10,853 nucleotides of DNA from contig CABUVB010000048.1 in the NCBI GenBank assembly GCA_902494815.1, forward strand, positions 1 to 10,853, given 5' to 3'. Shown one piece after another: positions 1-6,792 of the stretch (position 1 is its first letter; each line of letters starts with the position of its first letter). Made by a program: the position numbers and the translations under genes. This DNA is from an uncultured Collinsella sp. GTDB taxonomy: Bacteria; Actinomycetota; Coriobacteriia; Coriobacteriales; Coriobacteriaceae. The notes beneath the pieces are model-generated. The model was not told where the DNA came from. It did no database searches and saw only the letters and a program-made list of their open reading frames with translations.

Positions 1-165
1 CTGGTCGTCCTGGCCCCGCAGGCTGCCAGCTACCTGGCCGACCTGCAGAAAGACTGCGAGCGCGTGGGCAACAAGTGCGTCGCCTGCCGCGGCAAGCAGT
101 ACATCGAACTCTCCCAGAACGGCGACAAGTCTCTCGCCTTCGTCTCCGAACAACTTTCGAAGTAA
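1..165 (+). CDS. lacE: Lactose-type PTS EIICB, 3' end only (EIIB domain C-terminus), module 1
   Basis: The reading frame is open from the first base and stops at TAA 163-165, giving the last 54 residues of a longer protein. The segment LVVLAPQAASYLADL aligns with the C-terminal part of the EIIB domains of the two complete EIICB proteins in this window (VIVLAPQVRTYYNEM and VIVLAPQVRSYYNDM), and GKQYIEL matches their GKQYIDL and GKEYIDL. The phosphorylated cysteine and the membrane domain lie outside the window. It differs from the other two copies where they read ADTDRLGI: here it reads KDCERVGNKCVAC, with three cysteines. It is followed after 66 bp by a lacG, so the pair probably forms an operon. 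EIIB passes phosphate from EIIA to the incoming sugar at the inner face of the membrane. The family assignment is firm; substrate is inferred from the lacG neighbour. Confidence 0.85.
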   Translation: MVVLAPQAASYLADLQKDCERVGNKCVACRGKQYIELSQNGDKSLAFVSEQLSK

Positions 166-174
166 GTAACGCCC

Positions 175-208
175 AGGGCCAGCCGACCATCCAAGACCGG
201 CTGGCCCT
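175..208 (+). other. GC-rich stem-loop between lacE and lacG (module 1)
   Basis: Positions 175-185 pair perfectly with 198-208 (11 bp, arm AGGGCCAGCCG) around a 12-base loop. Only a short, broken T stretch follows (TTCGATTT), so it is a poor intrinsic terminator. It sits 10 bp after the lacE stop and 24 bp before the lacG start. It could be a partial terminator or an mRNA-stabilising element setting the ratio of permease to hydrolase. A similar hairpin lies at the same place in module 3. Confidence 0.6.
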
Positions 209-231
209 TCGATTTAGACGATTGGATCATC

Positions 232-1671
232 ATGTCCGTTAATCCTGCTAGCGTCACCAACCCGCCCGCGCAGTTTCCCGAGGACTTTGTCTTTGGCGGC
301 GCCACTGCTGCCTACCAGGTAGAAGGCGAGACCCGCACTCACGGTAAGGGCAAGGTTGCCTGGGACGACTTCCTGGAGGCCCAGGGGCGCTTCTCCCCCG
401 ATCCCGCTTCGGACTTCTACAACCAGTATCCCGTCGATCTGGAGCTGTGCGAAGAGTTTGGCATCAACGGCATTCGCCTCTCCATCGCCTGGAGCCGCAT
501 CTTCCCCAACGGCACCGGCGAAATCAACCCCGAGGGCGTCCAGTTCTACCACGATCTCTTCGCCGAGTGCCACAAGCACCACGTTGAGCCGTTCGTCACG
601 CTGCATCACTTTGACACGCCGCTTCCCCTCTTTGAGAAGGGCGACTTCCTCAACCGCGAGACTATCGACGCCTTTGTGGACTTTGCCACCTTCTGCTTTA
701 AGGAGTACGCCGACCAGGTAACCTACTGGTTCACCTTTAACGAGATTTGGGCCGACGCCTCCAACACCTACATCGAGGGCACCTTCCCCGGTGGCGTCAA
801 GGCGCATCTTGCCGAGGCCTTCCAGTGCGAGCACAACATGATGCTCGCCCACGCCAAGGCAGTACTGGCCTTCCACAACGGCGGTTTTAAGGGCAAGATT
901 GGCGTCATTCAGTCGCTGGAGTTCAAGTACCCGCTCAACGAGAACGACCCCGCCGACATCAAAGCCGCCAACAACGAGCACGTGCTGCAAAACCAGTTCT
1001 TGCTCGACGCCACCTTCCGCGGCGACTACGCGCCCGACACCCTCGAGTGCGCTAACCGCCTGGCTGCCGTCTCGGGCGGCACCATCGAGATCTTGGACGA
1101 GGACCTCGAGATTATGCGCGAGGCAGCGCTCTACAACGACTACCTGGGCGTTAACAACTATCAGTGCCGTTTTTTGAAGGCTTACGATGGCGAGAACGAC
1201 CTGCACCACAACGGTACGGGCGAGAAGGGCACCGGCCGCTGGCGCGTCAAGGGTATTGGCGAGCATGTGAACAAGCCTGGCATCCCCACCACCGACTGGG
1301 ACTGGATCATCTATCCCGAGGGTCTGTTCGATCTGCTCGTCTACATTAAGCAGCGCTACCCCAACTACAAGCAGATCTTCATCACCGAGAACGGCATGGG
1401 CTACAAAGACCCCTACAAGGACGGTTTTGTGGACGACCAGCCGCGCATCGACTACATCGAGCAGCACCTGCGCTGGTTGCTCAAGGCCATGGAGGTGGGC
1501 GTCAACGTGGGCGGCTACTTCTTGTGGAGTCTGCAGGATCAGTTCTCCTGGACTAATGGCTACAACAAGCGTTACGGCTTCTTCTACGTTGACTTTGAAA
1601 CCCAGAAGCGCACGCCCAAGGCAAGCGCATACTGGTATAAACACGTGGCGCAGACCCGTCGTCTGGACTAG
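232..1671 (+). CDS. lacG: 6-phospho-beta-galactosidase (GH1), module 1
   Basis: This cytoplasmic glycoside hydrolase of family GH1 (479 aa) would hydrolyse phosphorylated lactose or similar beta-galactosides to galactose 6-phosphate and an aglycone. The acid/base is Glu171 in WFTFNE and the nucleophile is Glu386 in ITENG. The phosphate-binding set is Ser439, Lys446 and Tyr448 in SWTNGYNKRYG. All four spacings equal those of Lactococcus LacG (E160, E375, S428, K435, Y437) with a constant offset of 11. Trp440 after the serine is typical of 6-phospho-beta-galactosidases, whereas many 6-phospho-beta-glucosidases have Ala there. No signal peptide is visible. The ATG has only a weak upstream site (TTGGA), consistent with expression coupled to the preceding lacE. 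It closes the module 1 operon and is followed by a strong terminator. The extension before QFPEDFVFGGATAAYQ is about 8 residues longer than in module 3. Alternative: another 6-phospho-beta-glycosidase specificity. Confidence 0.93.
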   Translation: MSVNPASVTNPPAQFPEDFVFGGATAAYQVEGETRTHGKGKVAWDDFLEAQGRFSPDPASDFYNQYPVDLELCEEFGINGIRLSIAWSRIFPNGTGEINPEGVQFYHDLFAECHKHHVEPFVTLHHFDTPLPLFEKGDFLNRETIDAFVDFATFCFKEYADQVTYWFTFNEIWADASNTYIEGTFPGGVKAHLAEAFQCEHNMMLAHAKAVLAFHNGGFKGKIGVIQSLEFKYPLNENDPADIKAANNEHVLQNQFLLDATFRGDYAPDTLECANRLAAVSGGTIEILDEDLEIMREAALYNDYLGVNNYQCRFLKAYDGENDLHHNGTGEKGTGRWRVKGIGEHVNKPGIPTTDWDWIIYPEGLFDLLVYIKQRYPNYKQIFITENGMGYKDPYKDGFVDDQPRIDYIEQHLRWLLKAMEVGVNVGGYFLWSLQDQFSWTNGYNKRYGFFYVDFETQKRTPKASAYWYKHVAQTRRLD

Positions 1672-1717
1672 CGGCTGACGGGGTTGCCCGCTCACACAAC
1701 CTGTCCCCATTTCTCAG

Positions 1718-1766
1718 CCGGGGGCGGCACGTCACACGGCGCGCCGCCCCCGGTCTTTTTGTTTTT
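1718..1766 (+). terminator. Intrinsic terminator of module 1
   Basis: A perfect 11-bp GC stem (1718-1728 CCGGGGGCGGC with 1743-1753) with a 14-base loop is followed by TCTTTTTGTTTTT at 1754-1766. It lies 46 bp after the lacG stop. The T tract is on the plus strand only, so it should not stop lacI transcription coming from the other side. Confidence 0.9.
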
Positions 1767-1782
1767 GGGCTGGTCGGGAGCC

Positions 1783-1928
1783 GTTTGTCTCGATCTGTAA
1801 CATCTAGCCGAGTTTTTTGGTCCTAGCTGTTACAGATTGAGACGAACAGGATTGCTCTTTCCGAAGAATCTAAATCTGTAACACGTAGCCCGCTTTTGAC
1901 CGTCTACCTGTTACAAATCGAGACAAAC
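1783..1928. repeat. Palindromic repeat array 1 (two units)
   Basis: Unit 1 has arms at 1788-1802 (TCTCGATCTGTAACA) and 1828-1842 (TGTTACAGATTGAGA), extendable to 1783 and 1847. Unit 2 has arms at 1869-1883 and 1909-1923, with a right flank to 1928. Each unit has exactly 25 bp between the arms, and the units are 26 bp apart. The inner 25 bp of unit 1 (type A, core CTAGCCGAG-TTTT-GGTCC) differs from that of unit 2 (type B, core GTAGCCCGC-TTTTGACCG). Both types recur in array 2. The array fills the convergent gap and ends 10 bp from the lacI1 stop codon. No ORF and no U tract goes with it. The family is not one I can name; a REP-like or MITE-like intergenic element is the nearest description. 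Confidence 0.9.
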
Positions 1929-1938
1929 GGAGTAGGAC

Positions 1939-2976
1939 CTAACCCCGTATGTCCCTAACAGTCGAGCGTTCGACCAGCGTACTCGGCACATGAATCGCCT
2001 CGATAGACGAGCTCTCTCCAATCGCCGCCTCAAACGCAAGCTTACCGACACCGCGCAAATCAAATCGCAGCGTCGTCAGTCGATTGTGAGGAACAAGTCC
2101 CTCGAGTGCGTCGTCGATACCAACCACGCTCACGTCGTCGGGCACGGACAGGCCCGCGTTCTCGAGCGCGGCGATAACGCCCAGCGCCATCTGGTCATTT
2201 GCCGCAAGCACGGCAGTCGGCGCCTGCGACCCGCCGGCAAGCACCTCGGCCGCAATCCGCTCGCCCATGGCGTACCCACTGTCCGCACTCCAATCGCCAC
2301 GCAGCATCGGAGCGGCATCGACATGAGCACGACCCAGCGTATCGCGCCAACCGGCCTCACGAAAACGCGAGGAAATCGAGTTTTCCGGACCCGCCACAAA
2401 CCGCATATTCGAGTGACCATGTTCCAGCAGATAATTGGTCAACAGCTCGCACGAACCATACTGGTCGGAGTCGATCGTCGTGCAGCGCGGATGCGCATAC
2501 ATGGACAGGATGACCGTTCGCACTCCCGGCAGGGGAACAAACTCCTCAAAATCGGGAGCCATGCGGTTCATGTTGAGAATCATGCCGTCGACGGGTCGCT
2601 CGACCATGCGGCGCGAGGCATCGGCAAGTGTATAGGGCTTGTCGCCGCCCATCTCGATCATAGTGACGGCAAAATCGTGCTCGCGCGCCGCTTGCATGAT
2701 ACCCTCGAGCGTCGCCAGGTTACCGACACGTGTGATGTTGTACAGGCACAGGCCAATAGAACGATACGACCCGCCGTGCAACGCCGCTCCAGCAAAATTG
2801 GGACGAAAGCCCAGCTCTTCCATGGCGGCCAGCACACGCTTGCGCGTCTTTTCCGTCACGTTGGGCATACCGTTGACCACGCGAGACACAGTCTGGCGGC
2901 TCACGCCAGCGAGCGCCGCAACCTCTGCCGCGCTCGCCGAACGACCATTCCTTGTCTGCTGATCCATGCCTTCCAC
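1939..2976 (-). CDS. LacI-family transcriptional regulator 1
   Basis: A sugar-responsive repressor of the LacI/GalR family (345 aa from GTG 2976). The N-terminal helix-turn-helix reads AEVAALAGVSRQTVSRVVNG (residues 17-36), with Arg27, Gln28 and Arg32 at the positions that read DNA in LacI. The hinge leucine (Leu66) that inserts at the central CG of operators is present. The rest is a periplasmic-binding-protein-like ligand domain. It includes GDWSADSGY, where Trp229 corresponds to the inducer-site Trp220 of E. coli LacI, and ends at LVERSTVRDIRG. Starts at ATG 3024 and ATG 2967 are possible. The first has no Shine-Dalgarno and overlaps an operator, and the second has its purine tract only one base away. 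GTG 2976 has AGCAGG five bases upstream and mirrors the second regulator. It is divergent from module 2, and an operator-like site lies just downstream of its own promoter, so autorepression is likely. The start is uncertain. Confidence 0.9.
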   Translation of the reverse strand: MEGMDQQTRNGRSASAAEVAALAGVSRQTVSRVVNGMPNVTEKTRKRVLAAMEELGFRPNFAGAALHGGSYRSIGLCLYNITRVGNLATLEGIMQAAREHDFAVTMIEMGGDKPYTLADASRRMVERPVDGMILNMNRMAPDFEEFVPLPGVRTVILSMYAHPRCTTIDSDQYGSCELLTNYLLEHGHSNMRFVAGPENSISSRFREAGWRDTLGRAHVDAAPMLRGDWSADSGYAMGERIAAEVLAGGSQAPTAVLAANDQMALGVIAALENAGLSVPDDVSVVGIDDALEGLVPHNRLTTLRFDLRGVGKLAFEAAIGESSSIEAIHVPSTLVERSTVRDIRG

Positions 2977-3027
2977 GCTAACCTGCTTCCCAACTATTCC
3001 CCGCGCCCATGGCGCATCGTACATACA

Positions 3028-3043
3028 TCGATAACGTGCTCAT
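3028..3043 (-). promoter_or_regulatory. Putative LacI1 operator near the lacI1 transcription start
   Basis: The plus strand reads TCGATAAC|GTGCTCAT. The right half is identical to the two sites upstream of the module 2 lacG; the left half matches its mirror image at 4 of 8 bases. It lies 11-27 bp downstream of the predicted -10 box of lacI1, covering the start of transcription, which fits autorepression. Confidence 0.55.
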
Positions 3044-3054
3044 GATACCCGAGC

Positions 3055-3084
3055 CATATACCACAACATGAAAACTTCTGTCAA
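3055..3084 (-). promoter_or_regulatory. Predicted sigma70-type promoter of lacI1
   Basis: Read on the minus strand, a perfect -35 box TTGACA (3084-3079) and a -10 box TATATG (3060-3055) are separated by 18 bp; GTATAT one base upstream would give 17 bp. Transcription would begin near 3048, leaving a leader of about 70 bases before GTG 2976. Confidence 0.6.
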
Positions 3085-3088
3085 TCAA

Positions 3089-3117
3089 AACCGCTTACCG
3101 AACAAATACAACCGTTC
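3089..3117. promoter_or_regulatory. 29-bp conserved block shared by both divergent regulatory gaps (copy 1)
   Basis: This block aligns without gaps to 8195-8223 with 22 of 29 identities. The shared pattern is ACCG-NTT-ACCG-NACAA, then five variable bases, then ACCG-N-TC. It contains three ACCG copies and has no CG-centred LacI-type symmetry. It sits directly upstream of the lacI1 -35 box. A site for a shared regulator, or a relic of a common ancestral promoter region, are both possible. Confidence 0.5.
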
Positions 3118-3143
3118 GCGGCTGTTTGAAGTTGTTTTGTTTC

Positions 3144-3149
3144 TATACA
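3144..3149 (+). promoter_or_regulatory. Candidate -10 box for the module 2 operon
   Basis: TATACA (3144-3149, in TATACAT) is the best -10 candidate upstream of the module 2 lacG on the plus strand. No good -35 box lies 16-18 bp upstream, so an activator or a different promoter (for example TAAGAT at 3215-3220) cannot be excluded. If used, transcription would start near 3156, directly before the twin operators at 3160-3197, leaving a leader of about 160 bases. Confidence 0.3.
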
Positions 3150-3159
3150 TCCCAGCCGG

Positions 3160-3175
3160 ATGTTAACGTGCTCAT
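3160..3175 (+). promoter_or_regulatory. Putative LacI1 operator, upstream site of module 2
   Basis: ATGTTAAC|GTGCTCAT has the CG centre and outer ATG/CAT of LacI-family operators. Its right half is identical to the sites at 3182-3197 and 3028-3043. Together with the next site it forms a direct repeat with a 22-bp period and one mismatch over 17 bp (3160-3176 and 3182-3198). Confidence 0.65.
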
Positions 3176-3181
3176 TGTCAA

Positions 3182-3197
3182 ATGTTCACGTGCTCAT
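3182..3197 (+). promoter_or_regulatory. Putative LacI1 operator, downstream site of module 2
   Basis: ATGTTCAC|GTGCTCAT is the most symmetrical of the three copies, with 6 of 8 left-half bases mirroring the right half. Its centre is 22 bp from the neighbouring site (about two helical turns) and 154 bp from the site at 3028-3043, which would allow a repression loop across the divergent gap. Downstream, 3198-3301 is an AT-richer leader with no recognisable gene. Confidence 0.68.
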
Positions 3198-3317
3198 TTT
3201 GGTTCTAATCATTTTAAGATAGTGTTTATCGGGCTTTTTCACCGCTGAACGCTAACCAGGGAGCCTCCTGAGCGCAAACGCACAATATCGAACAGCGAGA
3301 CGAGAGGGTGTATGCAT

Positions 3318-4760
3318 ATGTCTTTGCTAAACCGCGTACAGCAGCTGCCGAAGGGCTTTGTTTGGGGCGCCGCAACCGCCGCGTACCAAACGGAAGGTTC
3401 CACGAAGGTGGCAGGCAAGGGTAAGACCATGTGGGACGATTACCTTGTCGCCCAGGGTCGCTTTTTGCCCGACCCGGCCAGTGATTTCTACAACCGCTAC
3501 GAGGAGGATATCCGCCTTTCTGCCGAGCATGGACTCAACGCCATCCGTGTGTCCATCGCCTGGACCCGCATCTTCCCCAACGGCGACGATGCCGAGCCCC
3601 TCGCCGAGGGCGTTAAGCACTACCACGAGCTGTTCGCCTGCTGCAAAAAGTATGGCGTCGAGCCCTATGTGTCCCTGCATCACTTTGACTCCCCCGCCGC
3701 CCTGTTCAACCAGGGCGACTGGCTCAACCGCAAGACCGTCGACGCCTATGTGCGCTATGCCGAGTTCTGCTTCCGCGAGTTCCGCGAGGTCAAGAATTGG
3801 TTCACCATCAACGAGCTCATCAGCCTCTCGCACTCCCAATACATCCAAGGCAACTTCCCGCCCAACCATCACTTTGATGTGACGAGCGGCATCCAGAGCC
3901 AGCACAACGAGCTCGTTGCCCACGCCCGCGCCGTCAACCTGTATAAGGATCTTGACGAGACCGAGCACCTGGGCGGACGCATTGGCATGGTCAACGTCCT
4001 GACGCCGGCATATCCTGCCACAGACTCGCCCGCCGACCAGCACGCCGCCGACCTGTACAACGCCTTCTACACCGACTTCATCATGGACGGCGCCTTCCTG
4101 GGTCACTACTCCGCGCGCACCCTCTCACTCATCAACGAGATTCTGCGTGCCAACAACGCCACGCTTACGGTTGAGGACAGCGACATGGAGGAGCTCGCCA
4201 AGGCGGCGCCCCGCAACGATATGTTCGGCCTCAACTACTATCAGTCGGCGTTTATCGCCGCCTACGATGGCGAGTCCACCAACAGCTTTAACGGCACCGG
4301 AGACAAGGGCACCTCGTGCTTTAAGTTTAAGGGCGTCGGGCAGCAGGTCGATATGCCGGGTATCCCCACCACCGACTGGGATTGGCTCATCTACCCGCAA
4401 GGCCTCTACGACACGCTCAAGCACATCAGCGCCACCTATCCCAACCTCCCCGTCATCTATATCACCGAAAACGGCCTGGGCCACAAGGACCCCGAGCCCG
4501 ACGCAAACGGCATCGTCGCCGATCCCGAGCGCATCGACTTTGTCGACCAGCACATGGAGAAGGTGCTCCGGGCGCGCGCCGAGGGCGTCGACGTCCAGGG
4601 CTACTTTATCTGGAGCCTGCAGGACCAGTTCTCGTGGGCCAACGGCTATAACAAGCGCTACGGCCTGTTCTACATCGACTTCGACACGCAAAAACGCTAC
4701 ATCAAGCAGTCGGCACTCTGGTACAAGGAGCTCGCCGACACTATGGCGGACGCGCAGTAG
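3318..4760 (+). CDS. lacG: 6-phospho-beta-galactosidase (GH1), module 2
   Basis: A second complete GH1 enzyme (480 aa), clearly more distant from the module 1 and 3 copies than these are from each other. The acid/base is Glu166 in WFTINE, the nucleophile is Glu384 in ITENG, and the phosphate-site residues are Ser439, Lys446 and Tyr448 in SWANGYNKRYG, with Trp440 as in LacG. A two-residue insertion between nucleophile and phosphate site falls in DPEPDANGIV. The segment after the acid/base (LISLSHSQYIQGNFPPNHHFD) is unlike that of LacG and of the module 1 and 3 copies, so the aglycone preference may differ. ATG 3318 is preferred over ATG 3312, because GAGAGGG at 3302-3308 lies 9 bases from the former and only 3 from the latter. 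It is the first gene of module 2, under the twin LacI1-type operators, and is followed by lacE after 176 bp. Confidence 0.92.
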   Translation: MSLLNRVQQLPKGFVWGAATAAYQTEGSTKVAGKGKTMWDDYLVAQGRFLPDPASDFYNRYEEDIRLSAEHGLNAIRVSIAWTRIFPNGDDAEPLAEGVKHYHELFACCKKYGVEPYVSLHHFDSPAALFNQGDWLNRKTVDAYVRYAEFCFREFREVKNWFTINELISLSHSQYIQGNFPPNHHFDVTSGIQSQHNELVAHARAVNLYKDLDETEHLGGRIGMVNVLTPAYPATDSPADQHAADLYNAFYTDFIMDGAFLGHYSARTLSLINEILRANNATLTVEDSDMEELAKAAPRNDMFGLNYYQSAFIAAYDGESTNSFNGTGDKGTSCFKFKGVGQQVDMPGIPTTDWDWLIYPQGLYDTLKHISATYPNLPVIYITENGLGHKDPEPDANGIVADPERIDFVDQHMEKVLRARAEGVDVQGYFIWSLQDQFSWANGYNKRYGLFYIDFDTQKRYIKQSALWYKELADTMADAQ

Positions 4761-4781
4761 CGCATCGCCTCGCTTTCCCCC

Positions 4782-4828
4782 GAGAGGGGAGCGGCCCTAT
4801 GCGATACAAACCCAGCCGCTCCCCTCTC
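4782..4828 (+). other. Long stem-loop between lacG and lacE of module 2
   Basis: A perfect 14-bp stem (4782-4795 GAGAGGGGAGCGGC with 4815-4828) encloses a 19-base loop. No T tract follows (CTCTCCCCCTGGG on the 3' side), so complete termination is unlikely. An attenuating or RNA-processing role inside the operon fits better. The rest of the gap (4829-4936) holds a weaker possible CCCGC/GCGGG pairing and a TATGAT at 4907-4912 without a matching -35 box, so a separate lacE promoter is not well supported. Confidence 0.6.
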
Positions 4829-4936
4829 TCCCCCTGGGACCGACCCCGCCTGCACCCGGGCTTTTAGCAAGCGGGAGACCATATAGGTTTTCAACGTCCA
4901 TGCCATTATGATTTCATGCAAAGAGGAGCGTGAACT

Positions 4937-6697
4937 ATGGAATCGATCGTTAAGTTCTTGGAGAAAGGTCAGCCGTACTTCGACAAGGTCTCTAAGAACA
5001 TCTACCTTCAGGCCATTAAAGACGGCTTTTTGGCAGCAATGCCCATCATCCTGTCTTCTTCTGTCTTCCTGCTTATTTCGACCCTGCCGGGCGTTGTCGC
5101 CACGGTCGGCGGCTTTACGCTGCCCGACTGGTGGAACGTCGACGTCGTGAACTTCTGCAACAAGGTTTACAACTTCACGATGGGCGTCGTGGGCATCATG
5201 GTCGCCGGCACCACCGCAAGCGCGCTGACCGGCTCCAAGAACCGCCGCATGCCTGCCGGCAAGGCCATCAACGCCACGAGCACCATGGTCGCCGCCATGT
5301 GCGCTATGCTCATCTTGGCCGTTACCCAGACGAGTGCCAAGATCGACGGCGCCGATGTCTCGGTGTTCTTTACCGACAACATGGGCACCAAGGGCCTACT
5401 GAGCTCCTTTGTCGCCGCATTTGCCACGGTCAACATCTATGCCTTCTGCATTAAGCGAGACATCACCATCAAGCTGCCCAAAGAAGTCCCCGGCGCCATC
5501 GCCCAGAACTTCCGCGACATCTTCGCCTTCAGCTTCTCCATCCTGTTTGTCGCCGTCATCGACGTTATCTGCCGCACCTGCTTGGCCGTCCCGTTTGCCA
5601 ACGTCATCTCCACGCTGGTGAGCCCGCTGTTCGCCGCTGCCGATTCCTACGCCGGCCTCGCCCTCATCTGGTTCATGATCCCGCTGTTCTGGTTCATGGG
5701 CATCCACGGCCCCTCGGTCGTTAAGCCTGCCCTCAACGCCGCGCTGTTTGGCAACATCACCACCAACCTCGCCACGCTGCAGGCCGGCGGTCACCCCGCC
5801 CTCGCCCTGACCGAGAACTTCGGTAACTACATCGGCGAACTCGGCGGCACCGGCGCCACGTTCATTGTCCCGATCATCTTCCTGCTCTTTATGCGCTCCA
5901 AGCAGCTCAAGGCCGTCGGCAAAGCCTCTGTCGTACCCGTGATGTTCGCCGTCAACGAACCGCTGCTGTTCGCCGCGCCCATCATCCTCAACCCGTACTT
6001 CCTGATCCCGTTCCTGTTTGCCCCCGTGGCCAACGTCCTCATTGGTAAGTTCTTCATCGACTTTTTGGGCATGAACGGCTTTATCTATGCCATGCCGTGG
6101 GCACTCCCCGGACCGATCGGCACCTTCATCGACACCAACTTCCAGCCGATCTCTCTGGTCCTGGTTGTCGTCCTGCTGGTCGTTGACTTCTTAATCTACT
6201 ACCCGTTCTGCAAGGCCTACGACAACGTCCTGTGCAAGCAGGAGGCCGAGACCCTGGCCGAAGAAGAGGCCGAGGAGACCAAGGCCGTCAAGACCGCTGC
6301 CGCCCCCGCCGTTGAGGCTCCTGTTGTCGAGACCGCTTCTGCCACCGAGGCCTCCGCAGCTCCGTCCGCCCTTAAGGGCAAGGATCTGAGGGTTCTGGTT
6401 CTGTGCGCTGGCGCCGGCACCTCTGCACTGCTCGCCAACGCGCTTAAGGAAGGCGCCGACGAGCTGGGCATCGACATTACCGCCAACGCCGGTGCCTACG
6501 GCAGCCACTACGCCATCATGGACCAGTACAACGTCATCGTCCTGGCTCCGCAGGTTCGCACCTATTACAACGAGATGAAGGCCGACACCGACCGCCTGGG
6601 CATCACGCTGCTGTCGCCCAAGGGCAAACAGTACATCGACCTCACTAAGGATCCCAAGGGTGCCGTCGCCTGGATCGAGGAAAACCTCGAGGCATAA
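4937..6697 (+). CDS. lacE: Lactose-type PTS permease EIICB, module 2
   Basis: An integral membrane sugar transporter and phosphotransferase (586 aa) of the lactose/cellobiose PTS family in LacE order: EIIC membrane domain (about 1-430), an Ala/Glu/Val-rich linker (about 435-480), then EIIB (about 483-586). The EIIC substrate-site signatures are GIHGPS (His257) and VNEPLLFAAP (Glu341). The EIIB phosphorylation site is Cys490 in LVLCAGAGTSALLA. The N-terminus (QPYFDKVSKNIYLQAIKDGFLAAMP) closely follows LacE. Length is slightly above the roughly 570 residues of LacE, mainly from the linker. GPS is followed by VVKPAL where LacE as I recall it has IVEPAI, so a lysine stands near the sugar site. 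The start is supported by AGAGGAG at 4922-4928, eight bases upstream. EIIA is not in the window and must come from elsewhere. It ends module 2, before a strong terminator. Confidence 0.94.
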   Translation: MESIVKFLEKGQPYFDKVSKNIYLQAIKDGFLAAMPIILSSSVFLLISTLPGVVATVGGFTLPDWWNVDVVNFCNKVYNFTMGVVGIMVAGTTASALTGSKNRRMPAGKAINATSTMVAAMCAMLILAVTQTSAKIDGADVSVFFTDNMGTKGLLSSFVAAFATVNIYAFCIKRDITIKLPKEVPGAIAQNFRDIFAFSFSILFVAVIDVICRTCLAVPFANVISTLVSPLFAAADSYAGLALIWFMIPLFWFMGIHGPSVVKPALNAALFGNITTNLATLQAGGHPALALTENFGNYIGELGGTGATFIVPIIFLLFMRSKQLKAVGKASVVPVMFAVNEPLLFAAPIILNPYFLIPFLFAPVANVLIGKFFIDFLGMNGFIYAMPWALPGPIGTFIDTNFQPISLVLVVVLLVVDFLIYYPFCKAYDNVLCKQEAETLAEEEAEETKAVKTAAAPAVEAPVVETASATEASAAPSALKGKDLRVLVLCAGAGTSALLANALKEGADELGIDITANAGAYGSHYAIMDQYNVIVLAPQVRTYYNEMKADTDRLGITLLSPKGKQYIDLTKDPKGAVAWIEENLEA

Positions 6698-6728
6698 GAC
6701 GCTGACGCCACCTGCCGCTCGCAGAAAA

Positions 6729-6769
6729 AAAATGGCCCGTGCATCGATGCGTGATGCGCGGGCCATTTT
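6729..6769. terminator. Bidirectional intrinsic terminator after module 2
   Basis: A 17-bp stem (6729-6745 with 6753-6769, one G-T wobble) has a 7-base loop. It is flanked by a run of eight A on the left (6725-6732) and TTTTGTTT on the right, so U tracts exist on both strands. It would end lacE from the left and lacI2 transcripts, including the repeat array, from the right. Confidence 0.9.
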
Positions 6770-6792
6770 GTTTAGACCGCACCCGTCCTCCT

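Noticed and set aside
214..1710. 498-codon minus-strand frame opposite the module 1 lacG
   Set aside because: It mirrors the lacG coding frame, with Val/Ala/Leu/Gly-rich composition typical of antisense translation of GC-rich genes. No ribosome site or domain is seen.
1783..1928. Intrinsic terminators formed by the repeat units
   Set aside because: The hairpins have 25-base loops, AT-rich arms and no U tract on either strand. Proper terminators already stand next to the arrays (1718-1766 and 6729-6769).
1990..3045. 351-codon plus-strand frame over lacI1
   Set aside because: Arg/His-rich shadow of the LacI regulator, which has clear helix-turn-helix and ligand-domain motifs on the other strand.
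3312..3317. ATG 3312 as the start of the module 2 lacG
   Set aside because: The purine-rich ribosome site GAGAGGG ends only three bases upstream, while ATG 3318 is nine bases away. It cannot be fully excluded.
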